Assembly (NCBI RefSeq): GCF_902459465.1
Contig: NC_047068.1
Coordinates: forward strand, 806,001 to 870,000
Direction of reading: 5' to 3'
Length of the DNA: 64,000 nucleotides
DNA from: Asterias rubens
Lineage: Eukaryota > Echinodermata > Asteroidea > Forcipulatida > Asteriidae
The translations under genes and the position numbers were made by a program. The notes under the pieces are model-generated. The model saw only the letters and a list, made by a program, of their open reading frames with translations. It searched no databases and was not told the DNA's origin. Positions 1 through 11,100 of this stretch are shown piece by piece. Position 1 is the first letter of the stretch. Every line of letters begins with the position of its first letter.

Positions 1-1424
1 ACCAAACGTGCAGTATGCCCCGGTGGGTGGTGTGCCAGCCGCAGGCAACCAAGCCGCTTATCCACCACCGGCACAAGGAGGGGGCTACCCACCGCCAGGA
101 CAAGGCGCCGCTTACCCGCCGACTCAGGGGTCTTACCCACCACCGCAAGGCTCTGCTTACCCACCGACGCAATACCGTAAGTCATTTTCAAAATACCTAC
201 CATATAATCGAACTAATAAACTCTGACCCAGTTTAGTGGATTCTTATAGACGGTGTGACCTGTGACGTCACATGTTTACAAAAGAGCTACCAAGCCTGGA
301 CTTCCTGCAGGCATGATTTGTACACAGCCTATAATGGAAGAAAACATGACATCTGATATTTTATGGAGATTTCACTGTCCAATTTTTTTCAACGTTTGAT
401 ATAATAAAAGGGGTACATCTCAAAACTTGTCAAGCTTTTACTTTTATAACTCTTGGATTGATATGGAAATTATGACACAAGATGTCAACTTTCCAATATA
501 GTCAGTGCAGTATCTTGCCTGCCAGACTAGCCAAAGAATGTACAATGTCACACTTTTTGTAAACACAGTTCACCATGGTCTATAAGGTTTATTACGTAGG
601 GTTGAGATTGCCTATAAAGGAATATGATCAAGCAGTCCTAAGCTTTAACAAACCCAACCCAATCAATTTAAACAGTCAATACTTAATTCAATACGAATAC
701 ACGTAACTGGGCCACAGTTTATTTGGAATAGGCCAGAGGTCGATCTCACATTGGGTGCGTTCGTTTAGCTTCCCTGGGTCGACCCTGCGGTGCTCACTCG
801 GGTGAGCCCCTGACAAGAGCTAATCGAACGATCACACTCGCCCTCTCATGGTGACGACATGCATCTCAGGTCACCCCCAAGTGACCCACTCCACAAGCGG
901 GGCACTGGGGGCTGACCCGGGTGAGCCCCGTCAAAGCTATTCGAACGTACCGGGGCAGACCGGGGTCGACCCAGGGAAGCTAAATGAACGCACCCATAGA
1001 TAGTTATTACTTAGGACTCATACAAGATAGTTAGCTTTATCTATCTATTTTTCATAAAATATGCGATTTTATACAGAAATATTTCAATGTATGTTTTCTA
1101 TCCTCATCATCATTAGACCGTGTAAGTTTTATGCAAGTCTGTGATCACGACGATTTGTTTTCTTACCATTTCTGTAATGTTTCTTTCACAGAGTACCCTG
1201 CAGGTTACAACCAACTTGGTGGCCAGACGACTGTTACCGGCACAACAACAACTTCACACATTGTCATCACAGCCCGTACCTGCGCCAAGTGCCAATCCGG
1301 AGTCATGCAAGAGCAGTTTACTGCGTGCGGGATCTTATGCGCCATCTTCTTCTTCCCGTTTGGAGTGTTCTGCTGCCTGGCCATGAGGGAATACAGGTGT
1401 TCGCATTGCCTTGCAACATTGTAA
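1..1424 (+). CDS. BRI3: BRI3-family membrane protein, C-terminal part (5' end outside window)
   Basis: Two coding exons are visible: 1-176 (frame from position 2, donor GTAAGT at 177) and 1192-1424 (acceptor TTTCTTTCACAG, stop TAA). The first exon encodes a proline-, tyrosine- and glycine-rich region with repeated YPPP and YPPTQ motifs, as in the N-terminal half of BRI3 proteins. The second exon encodes a CxxC (CAKC), a hydrophobic segment with FFFPFGVFCC, and a second CxxC (CSHC) near the end. That order of CxxC, membrane segment and CxxC is the BRI3 hallmark; BRI3 is a small lysosome/membrane-associated protein. The joined codon across the intron reads Gln. The start codon and any earlier exon lie left of the window. 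A LITAF-like protein is the main alternative, but the PFG..CC segment and spacing favour BRI3. Confidence 0.85.
241..595 (+). mobile_element. MITE copy with CRE-like end (family M5)
   Basis: Begins near CTTATAGACGGTGTGACCTG with a TGACGTCA palindrome and ends near CCATGGTCTATAAG. A second copy in the opposite orientation lies at about 2618-2965, and the first bases of another at 63927-64000. It sits in the BRI3 intron. Confidence 0.5.
752..998. mobile_element. MITE with 30-bp inverted ends (family M3), in BRI3 intron
   Basis: The left end GGGTGCGTTCGTTTAGCTTC is matched at the right end by its reverse complement, AAGCTAAATGAACGCACCC. The GC-rich body contains repeated GGGTGAGCCCC-type palindromes. 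A second copy lies at 10226-10480. No coding capacity. Confidence 0.7.
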
Positions 1425-1439
1425 ACAATTTTAAACAAG

Positions 1440-2125
1440 TTTAGTGGGTTCGACTCTCGGTCGTGACACTTGCGTCCATGAGCAAGATCTTTACTACTCT
1501 CTTAAAGGCAGTGGACACTATTGGTAATTGTCAAAGACTAGCCTTAACAGTTGGTGTATCTCAACATATACATAAAATAACAAACCTGTGAACATTTGAG
1601 CTCAATCGGTCATCGAACTTGCGAGATAATAATGAAAGAAAAAACACCCTTGTCACACGAAGTTGTGTGCGTTTAGAAAACTCGAAAACTATAGCACTTC
1701 AGAGGGAGCCGTTTTTCACAATGTTTTATACCATCAACCTCTCCCCATTACTCGTCACCAAGAAAGGTTTTATGCTAATAATTATTTTGAGTAATTTATT
1801 ACCAATAGTGTCCACTGCCTTTAATGTAAAAGAGTGAAAAGGCACTCTTTGAAGAGCCATATGAAGGACAGCTCGAAATGTAAAGAGTGGTGTTGTTCAC
1901 TCTTTTACATTTAGAGAGTATATTGCTTCTCTCCACCCAATGGTATGGTATAAATGGGTACCTGCGATAGTGGGGGTTCGATATTACCTTTGGAGTGCTA
2001 CGGTCGCCCATACTCCCTAGGGAGCTGAGAGATAGATTGAAAAAGGAATGTTTTTGGCCCAATAACCAGGGCACTAATATAAAGCGCATTGAGACGGCTA
2101 TTAGAAATGCGCTATCTAAGAACTT
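1440..2125 (+). mobile_element. tRNA-derived SINE-A copy split by a MITE-1 insertion
   Basis: The end of the tRNA-like head (GGTTCGACTCTCGGTCGTGAC) lies at 1447-1467, and the SINE-A body (ATTGCTTCTCTCCACCC, GGGAGCTGAGA, GCGCATTGAGA) resumes at 1916-2120. A MITE-1 copy (1502-1824) lies between, bounded by TTAA. Confidence 0.55.
1502..1824 (+). mobile_element. MITE-1, TTAA-flanked, nearly complete
   Basis: Starts TTAAAGGCAGTGGACACTAT and ends ATAGTGTCCACTGCCTTTAA, perfect inverted ends. The body reads GTGTATCTCAACATATACAT, AGGGAGCCGTTT and CTCCCCATTACTCGT, shared by more than a dozen copies here. The ends with a TTAA target fit a Kolobok- or piggyBac-type transposase supplied in trans. Confidence 0.85.
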
Positions 2126-2149
2126 GTTATTATTATTGACATCATTATT

Positions 2150-2260
2150 AATATATGTTAGTTAATTTGCATCGGAGGCAATTAATACTATATTTGGTTT
2201 TACCCTTATACACCGATGTGTGTAGGCACTGTATGCTCAGTTCTTTCCCGAGTTTTTTTT
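2150..2260 (-). mobile_element. SINE-B body fragment (no tRNA-like head)
   Basis: TTTGCATCGG, ACACCGATGTGTGTAGGCAC and TTTCCCGAG match the SINE-B body. It is followed by T- and G-runs (2252-2280). Confidence 0.5.
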
Positions 2261-2617
2261 TTTTTTTTTGGGGGGGGGGGAGGTAAACAAGTTTCCTCTA
2301 ACAACATGTTTATCCAAGGTCGATGGTAATGCCTTGTTTTGTTTTTCATTTTGGGAGAAGGTTGGGGCAACATGCGGAGTCAAAGAAACTAAGGTGGTAC
2401 ATTTAATTAGTAAAATCATTTTAAACTAACTAACCATTTTGAGAAGTGAGACACCCAATAGTATAGTTATGTTAGATAGTTGATGCACTGACCCAGAACC
2501 CATAGGGTTTCTGTAATAATTTTACACCAATTTAGTGTACAGATGTGTTTGATGTTTTTAATGGAATACAAATCTTCAAACTCGCTTTTTTAAGCTCTTT
2601 CTGTTGGATTTAATAGA

Positions 2618-2965
2618 CCATGTGACCTTTGTTTACAATAAGTGTGACCTTGCACAGTCTTTGGATTTTCTGGCAGGCAAGATACTGCACTGATCGTATG
2701 GGAAAGTTGGCATTTTGTGTCATAATTTCCACGTAAAACCAAGAGTTATGAAAGTAAAAGCTGGACAAGTTTTGAGATGTGCCCCCTTTCATCATATCAA
2801 AAGTTTATAAGAATTAAGACAGTGCAATCTCCATAAAATATAAGACTTTATGTTTTCTTCTATTACGCTTTGTACAAGTCGTGTCTGCAGGAAGTCCAGG
2901 CTCTGTGGCTCTTTTGTAAACAAGAGATGTCACAGATCACATCGTCTACAGGAGACTGCATTTTG
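2618..2965 (-). mobile_element. MITE family M5, inverted relative to the copy at 241-595
   Basis: Carries GACCATGTGACCTTTG, GATACTGCACTGA and CATCTCAAAACTTG-type motifs in reverse order and orientation to 241-595, ending near GATCACATCGTCTACAGG. Confidence 0.5.
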
Positions 2966-3215
2966 TCGACGAACTCTTTCGGGGGAGTGATTGGTGGTGG
3001 GGGGGGGGGGGGCAAGGTTCTGTGTAGATGGGGGATCTTTCCTTTTGACAGAATATGATAATCTTATTCTGTTTTATTTTATGCCTAATAAAATACCCCG
3101 AGGAATTTATTTTCCGTGTTTTTAATAATTATGTACGTTGTACATTATGTTCATATGTTTATAATGTTGACATTATGCTTTATTTTGAACGGTCAGCCGT
3201 GTAGTTGATGACTTT

Positions 3216-3221
3216 AATAAA
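3216..3221 (+). promoter_or_regulatory. Candidate poly(A) signal for the BRI3-like gene
   Basis: A canonical AATAAA lies about 1.8 kb after the BRI3 stop and before the CCDC57 coding start. Another AATAAA lies near 3088. If either is used, the 3' UTR carries SINE and MITE copies. This rests on the hexamer only. Confidence 0.3.
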
Positions 3222-3299
3222 ACTAAATACTAGCAGGAAAAACATTGAGCTTTGGTTTCCAGTATTCAAAAAAGCATTGCTATATACTGCAACTACGGT

Positions 3300-3545
3300 A
3301 ACTAGACCAGTATTCTCACTTGGTGTATCTCAACATATGCATACAAATAACAAACCTGTGAAAATTGAGCTCACTTGAAGTCGTCGAGGTTGCGAGATAA
3401 TAATGACAGAAACAACACCCCTGTCACACAAAGTTGTGTGCTTTCAGATGCTTGATTTTGAGACCTCAAAATGTATCTCTGAGGTCTGGAAATCAACTTC
3501 GTCGCAAATTATTTCTTTCTCAAAAACTACGTTACTTCAGGAGGC
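3300..3545 (+). mobile_element. MITE-1 fragment (5' half)
   Basis: TTCTCACTTGGTGTATCTCA, CAAACCTGTGAAAATTGAGC and TTTCAGATGCTTGATTTTGA match MITE-1. The terminal TTAA ends are lost. Confidence 0.6.
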
Positions 3546-4204
3546 TGTTGAAATCTTTTCTGAGCAACCCTGCTTACTTGAGCTTTTCGCTATCAAGAAG
3601 TCTGGAAGCCGCCCTAAAACTTTGAAATTCGGATGCAGGGACATGCCAGGATGACTCAGGTACAAATTGCATCTCTCTATAGCATTTTTAGTTCCAGAAT
3701 GATTCAAGAGCATAGCTGAAAGTTTTTATATGTCTGGGCTTTTTTTTTCAATATTTTTTCAATTATTTTTCTCTCCATTGATCACCAGTGCTTCCGTAAG
3801 CGCCACTGTTCTTTGCTTTTGGTGCAGGGCCATACGATTTTGCCATGCACACATGCATGGCGGCAATACAATTTTTTTAGAAGAAACAACTTTCCCGGGG
3901 GGGGGGGGGGGGGGGCGTACATTGGTTTCTCTTAATTTTTGGTGTGGGCCGCCGCTTGGTGGCGCTGTACAGTTATTGTTGACACACACACACACAGAGA
4001 AACCGCGACACTCAAGTCATGCAAGGTGTTTTTGCTTTCCGCTTTCTTTGGTGTTTGTTTTGTGACTGAAGTGAAGATAGCGCCTTTTTATCCATATGGT
4101 AAGTTTTACCCTGGTTTTGCCGTGGATCGTTTGTGGAGTCTCGTTTGTATTTACTGTTTAAGATTGGGATTTGCATAAACTGACTACCCCTGCTCATCTT
4201 GGTG

Positions 4205-4830
4205 TCTAGCCCCATAAATCGGTCCAATCCACTCCGTATCCTTGGCCCCAGCACCACTGATATCAAAACCTTTCGCTTCCTTGAAAAACCATCTGCAACC
4301 TTCTGCATCATGAAACTTACCGATCTAATCCTTCAGAAGTTGCAGATAGCACTACACTTGGAATCGTTCAAATAGGTATCACAGATTTTGAGTAAAAATC
4401 AAGTGAATTTTGAGTGTGAATTTTCTCAACTACCGCTCTTTTTACCGCTATGCCGCGATGCCGATTGTGTCCCCCCCCCCCCCCGACCGTGCGCAGATTT
4501 TTTTCCCAGGACAAACGTGTAGAATTATCTGCACACGTTCGTCCTGGAAAGAAAAGATACCCAATCCGCACTTCGTGTACAAACATATGGACACGCGTCT
4601 GGGAACTACAAAGAATGGTTCCCCAATCCGTGCTTTGTGTACAAACATATGGACACGCGTCTGGGAACTACGAAGAATAGTTCCCAGACGCGTGTCCGTA
4701 TGTTTATACACGAAGCGCGGATTGGGTATCTTTTCTTCCCAGGACGAACGTGTGCAGATGGTTCCACACGTTTGTCCTGGGAAAAAAATCTGCGCACGGT
4801 CGGGGGACAATCGGCATATCGGCATTAGCA
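4205..4830. repeat. Fold-back element with long inverted arms and embedded direct repeat
   Basis: About 4478-4805 is a long inverted repeat. GACCGTGCGCAGATTTTTTT and CACACGTTCGTCCTGG on the left are mirrored by CCAGGACGAACGTG and AAAAAAATCTGCGCACGGTC on the right. A roughly 80-bp module containing GGACACGCGTCTGGGAACTA occurs twice in direct order and once inverted. The unit is preceded by about 250 bp (4205-4450) that also occurs at 55555-55740, joined there to a different short hairpin tail. No coding capacity. Confidence 0.7.
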
Positions 4831-4929
4831 CAACAACCACAACTGCCATCGCCACCCTGAGCCAGTAGGGAATAACCTTGTCTTCTGGGAGCCCTTGAAA
4901 GAGGTCGATGTCACCTGGATTATGATGTA

Positions 4930-5135
4930 ATAATAGATGTTGAATTTGCATCGGGGATAAAGAATATTAATTTTGGTTTTTATCCATACACCGATGTGTG
5001 TTAGCACTGTATACTCAGTACTTTCCCGAGTCCTGTGAAAAAAATATCCGGGCAACCTCGGTAGTCTAGTTGGTAAGACACTGCTCTAGAATTGCAAGGG
5101 TCGTGGGTTCGAATCCCACCCGAGTAACATGCCTG
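4930..5135. mobile_element. Rearranged SINE-B: body and tRNA-like head in opposite orientation
   Basis: The body (GCATCGGGGATAAAGAATAT to GTACTTTCCCGAGTCCTGTG) reads minus-sense as in other copies. The adjoining head (GGTAGTCTAGTTGGTAAGAC, TGGGTTCGAATCCCACCCGA) reads plus-sense, while other copies have it inverted. An inversion of the head or two head-to-head insertions would explain it. Its right edge is the CCDC57 exon 1 acceptor. Confidence 0.7.
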
Positions 5136-5153
5136 TGATATTTTTTTCCACAG
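5128..5153 (+). promoter_or_regulatory. Splice acceptor of CCDC57 exon 1 lying in SINE-B sequence
   Basis: The tract ATGCCTGTGATATTTTTTTC followed by CACAG directly precedes the start exon. The same ATGCCTGTGATTTTTTTTCA then CAG occurs inside the SINE-B copy at 19575-19602, where it continues into ACTCGGG rather than into an exon. The pyrimidine tract and AG therefore appear to be repeat-derived. Confidence 0.6.
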
Positions 5154-5154
5154 A

Positions 5155-8100
5155 ATGTCTGTCCAACCGTCTCAATCATTAGGCGGCAACCTGCCATTCA
5201 CCTCGGATGTATCCCTGAGGGAACTTGCCGCTCAGAAGGAGAAAGAATGGCGTGAGCTACAAGAGCTTTGCACCCAGTCCTTACAAGGAGCCGTCAAGGA
5301 CAAGGAGAAACAGTTGGAGCGGGAGACGGCAAAGTTTAAGAAGCTGAAGGAAGATTTCAAGTATAATCTTCGACTTCTTGCTGAGCGAGACCAGGAATTG
5401 GAACGATACGATGTTGTGTTCTCGGAGCTGAAAACAGCATTCCAGGCGAAGAATGCCGAGGTGATTTGTTAATTACTTGATTTACCATTAATAAATACCT
5501 TGGACGATTTCAAGTCTCTGATTGGTCAAAACCCGGTCACGTGTGGGAGTGTTAACGGTGGTATAAAGACCGGCTTTGGAAAATAGCGAATAAGTGGCCA
5601 CTTAATCAGCATACATTGTGTAAACCTTGCGCGTTGCACTGTATCGCATGCTTATTATATCATGTTAGTTTCATTGCAACTTCGCGCACTTGCGCGTACG
5701 CAGTGCCATGGCCGAGCGGTTAAGAGCACCGGATTCAAGCACTGGTGTTTGATCAGCAGGGTGTGGGTTTGGTTCCCGGTCGTGACACTTGCTACATAAA
5801 ATTGGGGAGGTAGTGCTTTCTGCTCTACCGGTTAGGCTTCGACTTGATGATACCCAAGCCTACATCCGTACGGAATGTAAAGGGGTTAAAAGCTCAAACA
5901 TGGCCCCTGAACATGTCTGGAAGGACAGCCGAGAGAAAAGTCACAAAATGTGGAAAATTTTAGCGGTTTAATTCGCTAAAAAAGGTATTTATTTATGGGA
6001 ATAACAGTGTCCGTACCCTGTCTTCACTGCGTGGTAATGACTTTGGTTGGTGGCTGGCGCTGTTAACGGACCGAGCCACCAACCCCTTCATTACCACGCA
6101 GTGAAGACAGGGTCCTCGCTCTGTTATTCCCTAATTAATGGACGCTATTGGTAATTGTCAAAGACCAGTCTTCTCACTTGGTGCAGCACTATGAAATTGG
6201 GCCCTGATGTGTGTAAGCACTGTATACTAAGTACTTACTTGTACCCGAGCTCTTTGAACAACGAGAACACTAGCATTGATGGTTACTAGAGGCAGTTGGA
6301 ATTCAATATTTTAGCAGCGGGGACCGTAAAGATCTAATCAAAGGGAAATATGAATCGGGGATAAAGAATATGTTGTGAGCACTGCTACTCACTACTGTCC
6401 CAAACTCTGTGAAAAAAGCACAGGTGTACACTCGGGTGTGATTGTTAAAACTAATTGTCTTTATCAGTGTCAAATCAAAACCAAAACCCCAGAAAATATT
6501 TATATGAATTTTATAATAAGGATAGAATAATTTTTGAAAAGCAACCTTCTCAGAACAGCTACAGCATAAACAATCATGTGTTAATGTTCTTATGTACATG
6601 ATGTTTTATTTTGTAGCAGACAAATTCTGAGGTGTTTTGAAATGTATCTTGCAGTTTTCACCTTTTAAAATGTGGTTGGGTTGGCATAGTGGTATCTAGG
6701 CTTGGGTTGTCTAGTGAAACTTACTACTCGACTTAGGCGCACCTCAAATAGTAGCGACTGCGACACTAGTTGCGGCTAGTTCTTAAGATGCAATGTGGCA
6801 ATGTGTGCCGCAATCACAACGTTCATATGTAGAAACAAATCAAGCTGAAAGGATTGAAGGATTGTGTCACCGATGTCTGATTGTGTTTTGTAAGTAAATT
6901 ATGTAGTCTTGAACCTTCGTGAGTGACACAATTGGTACACCAGGCAGGTAGCTGCGACTATTTTTGTAGTAGTCACAACTGTTTTGTAGTAGTCATTGCA
7001 GCACAATTAACTGAGTAGATGAAAAAACAGTAGTTGCGACTCAACTAATGATTTTAAATAGTCACGACTACGACACTAGTTGCACTAGTCGCCTAGGCCT
7101 ACAACATGTATTGTTGTTGTAAAGGCAGGTTAAAAAAATTTCTTTTCAATGTTTATAAAAATATGTAGGTGAGTGAACTGAAGATTTGTTTGGACGACCT
7201 ACACCAGACAGCGCAGAGGGAGTCTCAAGCAAGAGATGAACTCCAGAGGCATTACCAGCAAAGGATCAGAGACAGGCAGACGGATATTGAACAATATAAG
7301 ATGTAAGTATGTTTAAAGGCAGTGGACACTATTGGTAAATATTCAAAATATTGATTAGCATAAAACCTTTCTTGGTATTGAGTAATGGGGAGAGGTTGAT
7401 GGCTCCCTCTGAAGTAACGTAGTTTTTGAGAAAGAAGTAATTTTCCGCGAATTTGATTTCGAGACCTCAGGTTTAGAATTTGAGGTCTTGAAATCAAGCA
7501 TCTGAAAGCAAACAACTTCGTGTGACAAGGGTGTTTTTTTCTTTCATAGTTATCTCGCAACTCGAACAACCAATCAAGCTCAATGTTTCACAGGTTTGTT
7601 TTTTATGCATATATGTTGAGATATACCAAGTGAGAAGACCGGTCTTTGACAGTTACCAATAGTATCCAGTGTCTTTAAAGGCAGTGGACACTATTGGTAA
7701 CTACTCAAAATAATATTTAGCATAAAAACTTACCTGGTATTAACAAGCAATTGAGAGCTTTTGATAGCATAAAACATTGTAAGAAATGGCTCCCTCTGAA
7801 GTGCATGTAATGTAGTTTTTGAGTAATTTCAAGTAATTTTCCACGAATTTGATTTCGATACCTCAGAATTAGATTTTGAGGTACCGAAGTCAAGCATCTG
7901 AAAGCACACAACTTATGTGATAAGGGTGTTTTTTTCTTCCATTATTATCTCGCAACTTCGACAACCAATTGAGTTCAAATTTTTACAGACTATTTATTTC
8001 TCATCAAATATGACATTTCAGACAGAACTATTTCAAGGGATGTTTTCTACTATCATCATCATAAGACCGTGTAAGTTTGATGTAAATTTGTGATTTTTTA

Positions 8101-11100
8101 TTTCTTACCAATTCTGTAACATTCCTTTAAACTCTTACAGGTGTATTTTATTGTATCATCATTCTTCATGTTTTAATAATTTTGCCCATAAATCAGCATT
8201 GACAAAAACCAAAACACTGACTTCATTGAGGTGTCGTGGCCGAGCAGATAAGAGCACCGAACTCAAGCTTTGGTGTTTCTGTTCAGCAGAGTGTGGGTTC
8301 GAATCCCGGTCGTGACACTTGTGTCCCTGAGCTAGACACTTTAATATAACTGCTTCTCTCCACCCATGGTTAAATGGGTACCTGTGAGGGCAGAGTTGGT
8401 TCTTGTGATTTATTAGCTTAGTGCACTACATATTTGGCGGCACAGGCTGTATACTCCCCAGGGAGCTGAGATGGTTTAAGGAATGAAATTGTCCATTGAT
8501 CAGGGTAACAATGTTGGAAGCGCTTTGAGACATGGTGTTTAAAGCGCTATTTAAAAACCCAATATTATTACTATTAATTACTTCTTCCTTTCATGCAGAG
8601 CGAAAGATTTGGAGACGGAGAATGAGCGGACGAACCTCGCCAACATCAAACGCAACCTCCAGAGACAGGTACGTGAGGTGGAGGAGGATCTTGATATCCA
8701 GCGTCAGGAGCTGTCGACAGGATTTGATGAAGTCTTACGAAGGAGGGAAAATGAGTTTCGGAACCAGCTGGATGATCTGAGTGCTACTGCGCTTGCTCAT
8801 GAAATGAAGGTGTGTACCGTTAAGAAACAGTTTTCTGGAAACTTCATTAATAACAAATTAATAACAAACAGAATATGTCCCTTTGAATCAGCATTAATAA
8901 ATACCTAACACAGTTTATCCATTCTGATTGGTCGAGAGGGCATCACGTGGGGGTGTTTGAACAGATGATATAACACCAGTAAAAAGTGTTGAAACATGGG
9001 CGTGACACGCGAGCTTGCACCTGTGCATATAAGACAGTTTCTTCATTCCCATTGGTCGAGAGCAACGGCTAGAACAGTTGTGCCACATCACGTGATACGC
9101 GTGACGCGCACAGCATTCCCTTATAAGGAGTTGTTTCCCGAGGGCCTTACCATTTCATAGCTGGAGGGGTGTTGTGTTGAAAGAAATCATTGAACAATTA
9201 TAATTTTTTGCGTTTATTTTACTTTTTGACCAAAAAGTGTTGATGTTTTTTTACCAAAAAGGTATTTATGAATGGGAATCAAAGTGTGTTGAATCGGTTT
9301 TCAACTAGTGGTTTAAACCCGCTGAGGCCTGGTTGATGATAATTTACCTTGACTTCGTCTTGGTAAAATTATCAAGAACCAGGCCTCGTTGGGTTTAAGC
9401 CACTAGTTGAAAACCTCTTCACCAGACATTGATTCCCTTATTCAACAGTTATAAGGAATACTTAAATTTCACCAGTTTAGCATTCACTGGTCAAATAAGA
9501 TCATTCAATTTCAACGGGCTGCAAGACTCATTAAACCATTCAACTGCAAAAAAAAGGGGAAAAAAGCATTCATGAGTTAATCAGGTGGATTTTCAATATA
9601 GTTTTGAATGTGTTCACAGTTCGGGAATAGCGGATGATAATCGTCTCCTGACGATGACTAGAGCAAGCTAGTCAAAACGTTGAGACCAATTCAGAACTGA
9701 CTCCGCGGCATTACAGTTAATTACAATCCTGTAAGCTAAAGTAGTAGTCCAGTCTATTTTCTATACCATCCGCCCTGGTAATAGTTAAAAAGCAGGACAG
9801 TTCTTTTCTCCCGAACCTGCGATTATCTACTCCGCGGCAGTAGAATAAAGCAAGACAGTTCTCTATGAACAAACTCTACCTGGCAAGTAGGTACACACAT
9901 GGTGTTACCGCAAACCAAATATACAAATACACATTGATACCTCACCATGCAATGCCTAAAATCCTAGATAAGGAGATTGTTCCAAAGTTTGGGGGCACCA
10001 TAGCGAGTATGGGTACATGGACCAGGAGCTAAGTACAGGTGTTCTGTGGATGATGAGCGGAGATGTATTGAGAAAGTTTGAAGTTTGGGTGCGATGAGGT
10101 CTTTGATATAGAATGGAGCCAGTCCATTACGAGCCTGTGAGAAGGAGAATCTGGAATTTGATTTGTTGTGGTATGGGCAGCCAATGTAGAGCTTGAATGA
10201 TTGGGGTTTTGATTATTATTATTGGGTGCATTCGTTTAGCTTCTCTGGGTCGACCCCGGTCTGCCCCGATAACGTTCTAATAGCTCTGACGTCATTCCAA
10301 GGGCTCACCCGGGTCAGCCCCCAGTGCCCTGCTTGTCGAGTGGGTCACTTGGGGGTGACCTGAGGTGCATGACGTTACCACGAGAGGGCGAGTGTGATCA
10401 TTCGATTAGCTCTTGTCAGGGGGCTTACCCGAGTGAGCACGGCGGGGTAGACCCAGGGAAGCTAAACGAACGCACCCATTATAATCAATGTCTACAGGTG
10501 AAGTTACTGAGTAAGGAGTTAGAGCTAGTCCGTACTGTCAATGAGAGGTCATCATGTCAGCTCGGTGATGCTGACTCTAACGTACGAGATCTGCAGAAAC
10601 AGCTCAAGCAGAAAGAGTGGGAGTTACATGACCAGGCTGGCATGAAAGACGCAAGGTACATAACAGGGGTCGGATTTAGGGAGGGGGAGGGGGGAATCCA
10701 AGACTGCAAGGCTTGTAGGTCAACAAAGTTACCCAAATCTAAATGAGTTGAACAAGCAGTCAGAGAAAATCTCTTTCATTTGTGTTTAAACGGTGCACTT
10801 TAAAGACACTGAACACTATTGGTAATTGTCAAAGACCAGTCTTCTCACTTTGTGTATCTCAACATATGCACAAAATAACAAACCTGTGAACATTTGAGCA
10901 GTCAAAGTTGCGAGATAATAATGAAAGAAAAAAACACCTTGTCACATGAAGTTGTGTGCTTTCAGATGCTTGATTTTGAGACCTTAAATCTAATTCTGAG
11001 GTTTCAAAATCAAATTCGTGGAAAATTACTTTTTTCTCAAAAACTACATCGGGAGTTGTTTCTCACAATGGATTATATACCTCTCCCCATTACTCGTTAC

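Noticed and set aside
4410-4951. Open frames of 152 and 167 codons around 4.4-4.95 kb on both strands
   Set aside because: They lie in a fold-back repeat and mirror each other across the inverted arms; no domain signal.
5046-5128. Functional tRNA gene
   Set aside because: A and B boxes exist, but the acceptor and anticodon stems do not pair and the same unit recurs with a SINE body.
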